Positions 1 to 5,041 are shown, counted from the first letter of the stretch. The stretch: DNA of 5,041 nucleotides from Xanthobacteraceae bacterium (GCA_025929595.1 JAICQA010000215.1:1-5041), one strand, 5' to 3'. A program made the numbers and translations. The notes: generated by a model not told the origin, from the letters alone.

Positions 1-279
1 ATCGACCTCGGCGGCGCGGGCCGGTTCGTTGGCGAGAAACGCGATGTCGCAGTCACCGGTTTTCAACGCCTCGAACGCCTTGCCCGCCGCTTCGAAAGAG
101 GTGAACGCCGCCGCGCGTCCCAGGCGGCGCGCGAGCTCGTTGGTGAGATCGACCGAGACGCCTTGCAGCGCACCGTCCGCGCCCTGTCGCGCGAGGACCG
201 AATTGCCGAGATTGATCGCCGCGCGCAGCGTGCCGGTCGGCGCGAGGGCCGCCAAAACATCGTCCGTCATTTCAGCCAT
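1..279 (-). CDS. Family 3 (SBP_bac_3-like) solute-binding protein, no signal peptide; 3' part outside the window
   Basis: The first 93 codons of a gene running off the left edge. The protein begins MAEMTDDVLAALAPTGTLRA and continues with INLGNSVLA, GVSVDLTNELARRLGR, FEAAGKAFEALKTGDCDIAF and NEPARA. This is the usual N-terminal pattern of family 3 periplasmic binding proteins: a first strand with 'G.LR.a', then 'G..vDl...la..lG', then '..a..al..g..D.af'. Such proteins normally bind amino acids or similar small polar solutes for an ABC importer. No hydrophobic signal peptide precedes the domain, because the mature-like sequence starts at about residue 14. The frame upstream of 279 is open only to a stop at 355-357 and holds no ATG, GTG or TTG, so a longer secreted form is not hidden here. 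A second in-frame ATG at 270 is possible. The ribosome-binding site is weak. It lies 75 bp downstream of the 68-residue gene on the same strand and could be co-transcribed with it. Ligand and cellular location are unknown. Confidence 0.8.
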   Translation of the reverse strand, partial: MAEMTDDVLAALAPTGTLRAAINLGNSVLARQGADGALQGVSVDLTNELARRLGRAAAFTSFEAAGKAFEALKTGDCDIAFLANEPARAAEVD

Positions 280-354
280 GAGCCAGTCGCCCGCGAAATC
301 CGGAGTCCCCGCATCCTTCGCACAGACGGTTGATTCTGTCAGTTGAGTCGACGG

Positions 355-561
355 CTAGCGGCTGGCCTGCGCCGCTGATTTTTGGAGCCACCAATAGCCG
401 TCGCCGAGCGTGTAGGTGTGCCGCTTGCCACAGGGGCAATCGACTTCAAAGGGGATGTCACGGCCTTTCCAGGCGATGTCGGCGTCAGCGACCGCGTGCG
501 AGATCATGGTGACGTTGCTGTCGGGACAGTTAAAGACGAGCGGGCGGCGCTGACTGATCAT
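355..561 (-). CDS. Small cysteine-containing hypothetical protein (68 aa), possible zinc-binding fold
   Basis: A 68-residue protein of unknown function. It has two cysteine sites: Cys12 in 'FNCPDSN', and 'DCPCGKRH' with Cys42, Cys44 and His48. The spacing (C-x29-C-x-C-x3-H) resembles small zinc-ribbon-like proteins that are common as hypothetical genes in Hyphomicrobiales, but it is not a textbook double CxxC ribbon, so metal binding is only inferred. There is no signal peptide or membrane segment. The ATG at 561 is the first start after the in-frame stop at 631-633. A later ATG at 507 would remove Cys12, so 561 is preferred although no clear Shine-Dalgarno sequence is visible. It is divergent from the ROK-like gene across 117 bp and lies upstream of the solute-binding gene on the same strand. 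A long plus-strand frame opposite it (from 382) is only the upstream extension of the kinase frame. Confidence 0.65.
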   Translation of the reverse strand: MISQRRPLVFNCPDSNVTMISHAVADADIAWKGRDIPFEVDCPCGKRHTYTLGDGYWWLQKSAAQASR

Positions 562-588
562 GCCCGGGAAACGCGGCGCACGGGTTCG

Positions 589-614
589 CGGTTCCGGCGA
601 GCGGTGGGGAACCG
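589..614. repeat. Inverted repeat CGGTTCC / GGAACCG in the divergent intergenic region
   Basis: Two perfect 7-bp arms, CGGTTCC (589-595) and GGAACCG (608-614), are separated by 12 bases. They lie in the 117-bp region between the divergent 68-residue gene and the ROK-like kinase gene. Arm starts are 19 bp apart, near two helical turns, which would fit a dimeric regulator's operator. As RNA it could form a GC-rich hairpin with a 12-base loop. No run of T follows, so it is not a standard terminator. I cannot place -35/-10 boxes with confidence. The function is inferred from position and symmetry only. Confidence 0.4.
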
Positions 615-678
615 AATCGCGCGAGCGATGTTATCCGACTCCTGCGACGCATGGTCCTTTCCGGCGGCAGACATTGCG

Positions 679-1770
679 ATGGCGAAAGCGACCTCCAAGA
701 AGATCGCACGAGAGTCAGAGCAAGAGCTCGCTGCGCAACTCCCCTTTCCGTGTCATGGCGCGTCGGTGCTGCCCGACGTACTCGTCGAAAGCTACAATGT
801 CGAGCTGCGCAGGAAGCGCCGCTTCGTCGGCGATCGCGCCAACAAGAAAGCGTTCGCTGCGCTGGTCGAAAAATGGCGCAAGCTCGTCGAGGACAAGAGC
901 GACGAGAAACTGCACGAACTGTCGTTCAAGAAACTGAACAAGAAGAAGCTCGAGCAAATCCTCCTGAAGGGAGATGCGGACGCTGCCGGCGTCGTCCAGG
1001 CGGCAATCGACGACTTCGCTGAACGGCTCTCCGACGTAATCGAGCGTTATCTCGAACAGCCCGATTGGAAGAAGACGGAGCTGATCTTCATCGGTGGCGG
1101 CATGAGCGGATCGCGCGTCGGCGAGCTTGCGGTCGGGCGCGCGCAGGCAATTCTTTATGAGCGCAAGATTTCGCTCAAGCTCGAGGTGATCGGCTCCGAT
1201 CCGGACGAAGCAGGGTTGATGGGGGCGGCGTTCCTCGCGCCGAGTTGGATCTTCAAAGGATACGATGCGATCCTCGCCGCCGATATCGGTGGGACGAATA
1301 TGCGCGCCGGCGTCGTCGAGCTCAGACGCTCGAAGAAGAGCGTCATCGAGAAAGTGAAGGTGGCGCGCTCTTCCGTCTGGGAACATGCCGAAGACGATCC
1401 CGTGCGCACGGAAGCCGTCGATCGGCTGATCGGCAGGCTCAAGCGACTCGTCGGCTGGAGTAAAAAGCACAAGGTCCGTCTTGCTCCTTTCGTCGGGATC
1501 GGCTGTCCCGGCCGTATCCGCATGGACGGCGCGATCGATCGCGGCGCGCAGAACCTGCCCGGCAACTGGGAGGCCGATCGCTTCAACCTGCCGGCACTCG
1601 TAAGCGAAGGCGTCGCGGTCATGCCGGGGCAGCCCACGGCCGTCGTCATGCACAACGATGCGGTGGTGCAGGGCCTGAGCGAACTGCCGCATATCGGCAA
1701 GACGAGGCACTGGGCCGTGCTGACGATCGGCACCGGACTCGGCAACGCGAAGTTCAGGATGCGCGATTGA
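679..1770 (+). CDS. ROK-family sugar kinase-like protein with circularly permuted motif order (363 aa)
   Basis: ROK proteins are ASKHA-fold sugar kinases or repressors. Here the ATP phosphate motif DIGGTN is at residues 202-207, followed by GIGCPG (273-278), NLPGNW (292-297), HND (325-327; Asp327 matches the ROK catalytic base) and TIGTGLG (349-355), with the protein ending at 363. The elements that normally follow TIGTGLG come first instead: a helical 'KGDADAAGVVQAAI' segment (97-110), IGGGMSGSRVGE (138-149) and DPDEAGLMGAA (174-184), which normally closes a ROK protein. A short linker (about 187-197) joins the old C-terminus to the old N-terminus. The ExGH and zinc-binding CxCGxxGC cluster is not found; the only cysteines are Cys25 and Cys276. 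The N-terminal 90 residues are lysine-rich and charged, with no signal peptide. The start at 679 (MAKATSKKIARESEQELA) is chosen from resemblance to related proteins; an in-frame ATG at 628 is the alternative, and neither has a strong ribosome-binding site. Kinase activity is likely because the phosphate motifs and Asp327 are intact. The substrate is unknown, with glucose a guess from the neighbours. Confidence 0.85.
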   Translation: MAKATSKKIARESEQELAAQLPFPCHGASVLPDVLVESYNVELRRKRRFVGDRANKKAFAALVEKWRKLVEDKSDEKLHELSFKKLNKKKLEQILLKGDADAAGVVQAAIDDFAERLSDVIERYLEQPDWKKTELIFIGGGMSGSRVGELAVGRAQAILYERKISLKLEVIGSDPDEAGLMGAAFLAPSWIFKGYDAILAADIGGTNMRAGVVELRRSKKSVIEKVKVARSSVWEHAEDDPVRTEAVDRLIGRLKRLVGWSKKHKVRLAPFVGIGCPGRIRMDGAIDRGAQNLPGNWEADRFNLPALVSEGVAVMPGQPTAVVMHNDAVVQGLSELPHIGKTRHWAVLTIGTGLGNAKFRMRD

Positions 1771-1773
1771 TCA
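1768..1773. other. Shared palindromic double stop TGATCA at a convergent junction
   Basis: The TGA at 1768-1770 ends the ROK-like gene on the plus strand, and TCA at 1771-1773 is the TGA of the M15 peptidase gene on the minus strand. The two coding regions therefore touch with no base between them. There is no room for a separate terminator, so each transcript must read into the antisense of the other gene before ending. Confidence 0.9.
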
Positions 1774-2286
1774 GTTATGCCACGCGTAATGCGGCCCGGT
1801 GTCGATATGAATGTGGCCCGACCTGTACGTGCCGAAGCCGCCCTGCCACGATGACCGCAAGTAGGCCGCAACCTGCCGATAGGTGCCGGGCGCCGGCTTG
1901 AAATCGACCGCCTGGCAGGATGCATGCATCGACGGACGGCCGCCGCGAATGCGCGCGCCGGGGCGATGCGTCGAGATCACCTGCACCGGGCCGAAGCGCG
2001 CCTGAATGTCGTTGAGCGCGGCGCGAAGCTGGCCGGGGAGGCAACCGGTGTTGGTCGATGCGGTCACGCGCTGGCGTGGCTGCGCGACCTGCGGACCCAC
2101 GCCTACGCCATAGTGCGCCCGCGGTTGCGCCATTTGTGCGCGCCAGAAACCGAAGAACGGAAAGAGGGGTGCCGCTACGGGCGCAGGCGGCGGTGCTGCG
2201 ACTTTCTTTTTTGAGCGGGCGGCGGCGGGATCGAGGGTGAAGAGCAGGCAGAAGCACGACAGGAGGAGGGCAAAAACACGACGCAT
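1771..2286 (-). CDS. Secreted M15-type (D-Ala-D-Ala carboxypeptidase-like) zinc peptidase domain protein, 171 aa
   Basis: Residues 1-23 form a signal peptide: MRR, a hydrophobic stretch, then a likely cleavage site near PAAA/R. A lysine-, alanine- and proline-rich low-complexity linker (about 24-80) follows. The C-terminal domain (about 81-171) carries the M15 signature: 'VISTHRPG' (102-109), SMHASCQAVDF (His121 and Asp128, the S-x-H-x6-D zinc site) and GHIHIDTGP (157-165; His160 is the expected third ligand). This fits small M15_3/YcbK-like proteins that cleave or bind peptidoglycan stem peptides in the periplasm. Cys82 and Cys124 could form a disulfide in that compartment; Cys11 and Cys13 lie in the signal peptide. 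The ATG at 2286 is preceded by GAGG (2294-2297) with a 7-base gap. It is divergent from pfkB and abuts the ROK-like gene end to end. Zinc ligands are intact, so an active enzyme is likely. The exact bond cut is unknown, and nothing links it functionally to the sugar genes around it. Confidence 0.85.
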   Translation of the reverse strand: MRRVFALLLSCFCLLFTLDPAAARSKKKVAAPPPAPVAAPLFPFFGFWRAQMAQPRAHYGVGVGPQVAQPRQRVTASTNTGCLPGQLRAALNDIQARFGPVQVISTHRPGARIRGGRPSMHASCQAVDFKPAPGTYRQVAAYLRSSWQGGFGTYRSGHIHIDTGPHYAWHN

Positions 2287-2426
2287 GGACTCGCCTCAAC
2301 GCTTAGCCCCGGTGCCTAACGGGTCAGGAGGAAGACTGTTCCAAATTCGAATCGAACTTTCCGCAATGGAACGAAGGGCGAGCGGGCGTATTGCCCATGG
2401 AACGGGCTTTTCCGGCAGGCGGCCGC
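2287..2426. promoter_or_regulatory. Divergent promoter region between the M15 gene and pfkB, with repeated GGAAC/GTTCC elements
   Basis: This 140-bp gap must hold the start signals of both divergent genes. It contains GTTCCA (2338-2343), its inverse TGGAAC (2367-2372) and a second copy of the latter (2398-2403). The last two sit inside an 8-bp direct repeat ATGGAACG (2366-2373 and 2397-2404), 31 bp apart, about three helical turns. An A/T-richer stretch, CAAATTCGAATCGAA (2342-2356), contains the palindrome TTCGAA. The AGGCGG at 2417-2422, 4 bases before the ATG at 2427, is the likely ribosome-binding site of pfkB. Exact -35/-10 boxes cannot be assigned. That the repeats are operators is inferred only from position. 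Confidence 0.45.
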
Positions 2427-3365
2427 ATGAGCAGTATTGTCGCACTCACGCTCAACCCCTCGATCGATATCTCGACGTCCGTGGACCGGCTCGTGCCGCT
2501 GCAAAAGCTGCGTTGCGCGAATCCGCGCGTCTATCCCGGCGGTGGTGGCGTCAATGTGGCCAGAGTGGCCGTGCGGCTCGGGGCGGATGTGAAGCTCATC
2601 TATCCGGTGGGTGGCGCCACGGGGCAGCTCCTGCGGCGGCTGATCGAAGCCGAGGCCATTCCCAATCTGGCGGTCGAACTGTTCGATGAAACGCGCGAGG
2701 ATTTCACCGTGCTGGAGACGGCAACGGGCGCGGAATACCGCTTCGTGCTGCCCGGTCCGCAATTGGCCGAGGCCGAATGGCGCAAATGTCTGAACGCGGT
2801 TGAGGCAATCAAGACACAGGCCGCTTATGTCGTTGCGAGCGGCAGCCTGCCGCCCGGCGTGCCGCAGGATTTTTACGCGCGCGTCATACGGGTCGCGAAA
2901 AGCGGCGGCGCGCGCGCGGTGCTCGATACTTCCGGTGAGGCGCTGCGGGCCGCGCTCGCGGAGGGCGTATTTCTTGTCAAACCGAATCTGCGCGAATTTC
3001 AGGAGGTGCAGTCGCTGACGAGCGAAAGTATTCCCGACCTGATCGCGGCCTCGCGCGAGATGATCGGCTCCGGCCGGACGGAGGTCGTCGCGCTCACGCT
3101 CGGCGATGAGGGCTCGCTCCTGATCACGCGCGACGCCGCCTGGCGGGCGCTTGCGCCGGAAGTGCAGTCGGTGAGCGCGGTCGGCGCCGGCGACAGCTTC
3201 CTCGGTGCGGTCGTTGCGACGCTTGCCTCCGGCGGTTCGCTGCAGGAGGCGCTGGCGCAGGGGGTGGCGGCAGGGACGGCGGCGGTGCTGACGCCGGGGA
3301 CGGCGCTGTGCGAGCGCAAGGACGTCGAACGCTTGCGGCGGGAGGTTACGGTGGAGGCGTTATGA
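2427..3365 (+). CDS. pfkB: 6-phosphofructokinase II (PfkB/Pfk-2 type), 312 aa
   Basis: A cytoplasmic ribokinase-fold (PfkB) kinase expected to turn fructose 6-phosphate and ATP into fructose 1,6-bisphosphate. It resembles E. coli Pfk-2 (309 aa) along its whole length with almost no offset: LTLNPSID (7-14, Asp14), KLRC (27-30, Lys27), PGGGGVNVAR (37-46), GGATG (62-66), YRFVLPG (104-110), SGSLPPGV (138-145), DTSGEAL (167-173), KPNLRE (185-190, the NxxE metal site Asn187/Glu190), VGAGDS (252-257, catalytic base Asp256) and GVAAGTAA (279-286). Conservation of KLRC and Arg90 favours fructose 6-phosphate over the fructose 1-phosphate or tagatose 6-phosphate used by FruK/LacC relatives, but substrate is not proven. 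The ATG at 2427 matches the family N-terminus and has AGGCGG just upstream. An in-frame ATG at 2397 would add ten unconserved residues. It overlaps the end of otsA by 6 bp, tail to tail. No phosphotransferase or fruK-like partner is beside it. Confidence 0.92.
   Translation: MSSIVALTLNPSIDISTSVDRLVPLQKLRCANPRVYPGGGGVNVARVAVRLGADVKLIYPVGGATGQLLRRLIEAEAIPNLAVELFDETREDFTVLETATGAEYRFVLPGPQLAEAEWRKCLNAVEAIKTQAAYVVASGSLPPGVPQDFYARVIRVAKSGGARAVLDTSGEALRAALAEGVFLVKPNLREFQEVQSLTSESIPDLIAASREMIGSGRTEVVALTLGDEGSLLITRDAAWRALAPEVQSVSAVGAGDSFLGAVVATLASGGSLQEALAQGVAAGTAAVLTPGTALCERKDVERLRREVTVEAL
3360..3365. other. Tail-to-tail overlap of pfkB and otsA stop codons
   Basis: On the plus strand pfkB ends with TGA at 3363-3365. 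On the minus strand otsA ends with TAA read from 3362 to 3360. The two genes therefore share 6 bp, and no intrinsic terminator (stem plus T-run) is visible around the junction on either strand. Confidence 0.9.
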
Positions 3366-4826
3366 CTGAAGGCGCTGGCGGGGCGTGACGGTGCGCTCAG
3401 GGGTGTCGTCCGAGTTCGACTCGAGCGGGAAATCGGCGAACAGCGACAGCTCGCTGTCGGCTTCGTTGAGCTGGCCCAAAAATTTCGCGCCCCAGTCCGC
3501 GATATCGTTCTTGCGCATATTCTCGATATTGGTGCGGTAACGTTCCTTGCGTTCGTCGAGCGGCATGGTGAGGGCGCGGAAGATCGCCTGTGCGGTCGTT
3601 TCCTTGTCGTAGGGATTGACCAGGAGCGCGCCGAGACATTCCTTCGCCGCGCCCGCGAAACGCGACAGGATGAGGACGCCCGGATCCGCGACGTCCTGCG
3701 CGGCGATATATTCCTTCGCGACCAAATTCATGCCGTCGCGGAACGGCGTGACGATGCCGGCACGGGCGTGACGGTACATGCCGGCGAGCGCGGTCCGCGA
3801 ATAGGACTGGTTGATGTAGCGGATTGGCGTCCAGTCGGCCTGTCCGAGGCTGCCGTTGATGCGGCCGGCGGTGGTGCTCACCTCGCCCTCCAGGTCGACA
3901 TATTCGCGAATCTTGATGCGGCTGCGCGGCGCGATCTGGAGAAAGGTCGTTCGTCCGCGCCAGTCCGGATGCGCGACGAGAAACTGCTCGAACGCCTCCA
4001 TGCGCGGCATGATGCCCTTGCTGTAATCGAGGCGATCGACCCCGATCAGCATGGCGCGATTGCCAAGGCTGTCGACGATGCGTTGGACGAGAGGAGAGTC
4101 CCGCCCGCGCGCGGCCCAGTTCTGCATCTCGTCGATATCGACGCCGACGGGAAAGTGCCCGAGCGTGACCGAGCGGCCGCCGGCGAGGAAGGTCGTCAGA
4201 TCGCGGCTCGCATATTTGCATTCGCTGACCAGATAGCGCGCGAAGTTCGTGCTGTCGGTTTCCGTCTGGAAGCCGATCAGGTCGTAATAGCAGAGCGAGG
4301 GAAACAGCCGCTCATGGCTCGGTAATGCGGTGAGAATCTCGACCGGCGGCATCGGCGTGTGCAGGAAGAAGCCGATGCGGTTGCGGTGGCCGCGTTCGCG
4401 CAAGGCTTTCGCGAGCGGCATCAGGTGATAGTCGTGCACCCAGACGGTGTCGTCCGGCGCGATAATCTTGTGCAGTTCGTCGGCGAAGTGGTCGTTGACG
4501 CGCAGATAGCCTGTCAGTTCGCGCAATCGATAGTCGGCGAGATCGAGGCGATAATGCAGGATCGGCCACAGCACCCGGTTGGCGAAGCCGTTGTAATATT
4601 CGTCGTGGTCCGCGGCCGTCAGGTCGGTCACGATGAAGGTGGGGTTCTGGCCGCTGATGGTGCGCGTTTCGATGGCGTCGCGCAGCACGACGCGCCCGCT
4701 CCAGCCGAACCACACGCCGGGAAACTCGTTGAAGACGGCGCGCAGCGCGACCTCAAGGCCGCCCGCCCTGCTGCCCGACCGTGTCGGCAACGACACGCGG
4801 TTTGAAACGACAATCAGCTTCGCCAA
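3360..4826 (-). CDS. otsA: Trehalose-6-phosphate synthase OtsA (GT20), TTG start, 488 aa
   Basis: A cytoplasmic retaining glycosyltransferase that joins UDP-glucose and glucose 6-phosphate into trehalose 6-phosphate. It aligns with E. coli OtsA nearly end to end: KLIVVSNR (3-10, Arg10), AGGL (21-24, donor loop), WFGWSG (39-44), DEYYNGFANRVLWP (75-88, Tyr78 and Trp87 of the glucose 6-phosphate site), HDYHL (131-135, Asp132), GFFLHTPMP (152-160), GVDRLDYSKG (262-271, Arg265 and Lys270 at the UDP-glucose phosphates), GRINGSLGQADWTP (321-334) and TPFRDGMNLVAKEY (360-373, Asp364 and Glu372). All expected catalytic residues are present. The last 35 residues or so are acidic and polar and extend slightly past the E. 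coli protein. The TTG at 4826 gives the family N-terminus; the frame stays open farther upstream, but that part is a shadow of the GH15 gene. GGGAAG lies 7 bases before the TTG. The gene overlaps the GH15 gene by 13 bp, so translation is probably coupled. No otsB phosphatase is in the window. Confidence 0.95.
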   Translation of the reverse strand: MAKLIVVSNRVSLPTRSGSRAGGLEVALRAVFNEFPGVWFGWSGRVVLRDAIETRTISGQNPTFIVTDLTAADHDEYYNGFANRVLWPILHYRLDLADYRLRELTGYLRVNDHFADELHKIIAPDDTVWVHDYHLMPLAKALRERGHRNRIGFFLHTPMPPVEILTALPSHERLFPSLCYYDLIGFQTETDSTNFARYLVSECKYASRDLTTFLAGGRSVTLGHFPVGVDIDEMQNWAARGRDSPLVQRIVDSLGNRAMLIGVDRLDYSKGIMPRMEAFEQFLVAHPDWRGRTTFLQIAPRSRIKIREYVDLEGEVSTTAGRINGSLGQADWTPIRYINQSYSRTALAGMYRHARAGIVTPFRDGMNLVAKEYIAAQDVADPGVLILSRFAGAAKECLGALLVNPYDKETTAQAIFRALTMPLDERKERYRTNIENMRKNDIADWGAKFLGQLNEADSELSLFADFPLESNSDDTPERTVTPRQRLQS

Positions 4827-5041
4827 TAGCGGTCTTCCCAATTTCGCGACAGACGCATGGCCGACAGGATGAGCCCCGCCATGGAATAGGTCTGCGGGAA
4901 GTTCCCCCACAGTTGGCCGGTGCGCGGATCCAGATCTTCGGAGAGGAGGCCGTAGCGGTTGCGCCGGGCCAGCGCGTCCACGAACAGCTCGCGCGCCTGT
5001 TCTCGCCGGCCCATGGACCACCACGCATCGATCAACCAGAA
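4814..5041 (-). CDS. GH15 glycoside hydrolase (glucoamylase/trehalase-like), C-terminal 75 residues only
   Basis: The 3' end of a gene entering from the right edge. The visible part begins FWLIDAWWSMGRREQARELF and continues with NRYGLLSEDLDPRTG and LWGNFPQTYSMAGLI, ending in NWEDRYWRS. This is the conserved C-terminal (alpha/alpha)6-barrel end of bacterial GH15 enzymes: 'FWL..AL...G...eA...f', then 'glL.Ee.dp.tg..lGNfPQa.Sh.gLi'. The glutamate in SEDLDP (residue 35 of the fragment) is the likely catalytic base. The family includes glucoamylases, glucodextranases and some trehalases, and the fragment cannot separate these. GH15 genes often sit beside otsA in Proteobacteria and Actinobacteria. 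The stop at 4816-4814 lies inside otsA, a 13-bp overlap, so the two genes form one transcription unit. Here the usual histidine after 'FPQa.S' is replaced by methionine. Signal peptide and catalytic acid lie outside the window. Confidence 0.88.
   Translation of the reverse strand, partial: FWLIDAWWSMGRREQARELFVDALARRNRYGLLSEDLDPRTGQLWGNFPQTYSMAGLILSAMRLSRNWEDRYWRS
4834..4839 (-). promoter_or_regulatory. Likely ribosome-binding site of otsA inside the GH15 gene
   Basis: The minus strand reads GGGAAG, then 7 bases, then the TTG at 4826-4824. It supports the TTG start, together with the homology of the protein from that codon on. The purine run is only a partial match to a consensus Shine-Dalgarno sequence. 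Confidence 0.5.

Noticed and set aside
322..339. ACAGA-N8-TCTGT stem between the 68-residue gene and the solute-binding gene
   Set aside because: The stem is only 5 bp with an 8-base loop and has no T-run, so it does not support a terminator or a clear operator.
382..678. N-terminal extension of the ROK-like frame back to 382
   Set aside because: It runs opposite the 68-residue gene, has the arginine-rich, low-complexity look of a shadow frame, and lacks family resemblance; the recognisable protein begins near 679.
715..1710. A 331-residue open frame on the minus strand
   Set aside because: It is the antisense shadow of the ROK-like gene; the plus frame carries all the conserved motifs and this one carries none.
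1924..2214. Plus-strand open frames across the M15 gene
   Set aside because: They lie opposite a gene with a signal peptide and intact zinc motifs and show no recognisable domain; long shadow frames are expected at this GC content.
3768..4325. A 185-residue plus-strand frame inside otsA (and another at 4359-4805)
   Set aside because: Both are antisense to well-conserved GT20 sequence and have no domain features of their own.
4827..5024. A 66-residue N-terminal extension of OtsA
   Set aside because: It is read in a second frame of the GH15 3' end, is proline/arginine-rich and has no match to GT20 proteins, which begin right at the TTG at 4826.

Overview
The base composition (GC-rich throughout, with G/C-heavy third codon positions) and the relatedness of the proteins suggest an alphaproteobacterium, most likely of the order Hyphomicrobiales (Rhizobiales). 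This is an inference from protein family resemblance; no rRNA or other taxonomic marker is present. The window is almost fully coding: five complete genes, one gene cut by each edge, and two short intergenic regions (about 117 and 140 bp) from which genes diverge. I see no tRNA, rRNA, CRISPR array, transposase or phage gene.

Left part (1-561, minus strand): the 5' part of a family 3 solute-binding-like protein with no signal peptide, preceded by a 68-residue cysteine-containing protein of unknown function.

Centre (562-2286): a plus-strand gene for a ROK-family sugar kinase-like protein, which abuts tail to tail a minus-strand gene for a secreted M15-type peptidase. The kinase is the most unusual item. 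Its conserved ROK motifs are all recognisable but in rotated order: the segment that normally ends a ROK protein (GGG...DEAGLMGAA) comes before the segment that normally begins it (DIGGTN), and the protein stops just after the TIGTGLG motif that normally lies in the middle. This looks like a circular permutation of the ROK fold. The zinc/sugar-binding ExGH and CxCGxxGC cluster is missing.

Right part (2287-5041): a plus-strand gene for a PfkB-type (Pfk-2) 6-phosphofructokinase converges, with a 6-bp overlap, on a minus-strand pair. That pair is a GH15 glycoside hydrolase (only its last 75 codons are here) followed by trehalose-6-phosphate synthase OtsA, which starts at a TTG inside the end of the GH15 gene.

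Taken together, GH15, OtsA, PfkB and the ROK-like protein all belong to families acting on glucose, glucose 6-phosphate, fructose 6-phosphate or trehalose. A plausible reading is a local carbon-storage/osmoprotection cluster: OtsA draws UDP-glucose and glucose 6-phosphate into trehalose 6-phosphate, the GH15 enzyme may release glucose from trehalose or an alpha-glucan, the ROK-like protein might phosphorylate a sugar, and PfkB sends fructose 6-phosphate into glycolysis. The genes lie on both strands, so this is shared neighbourhood, not one operon; only GH15-otsA is clearly one transcription unit.
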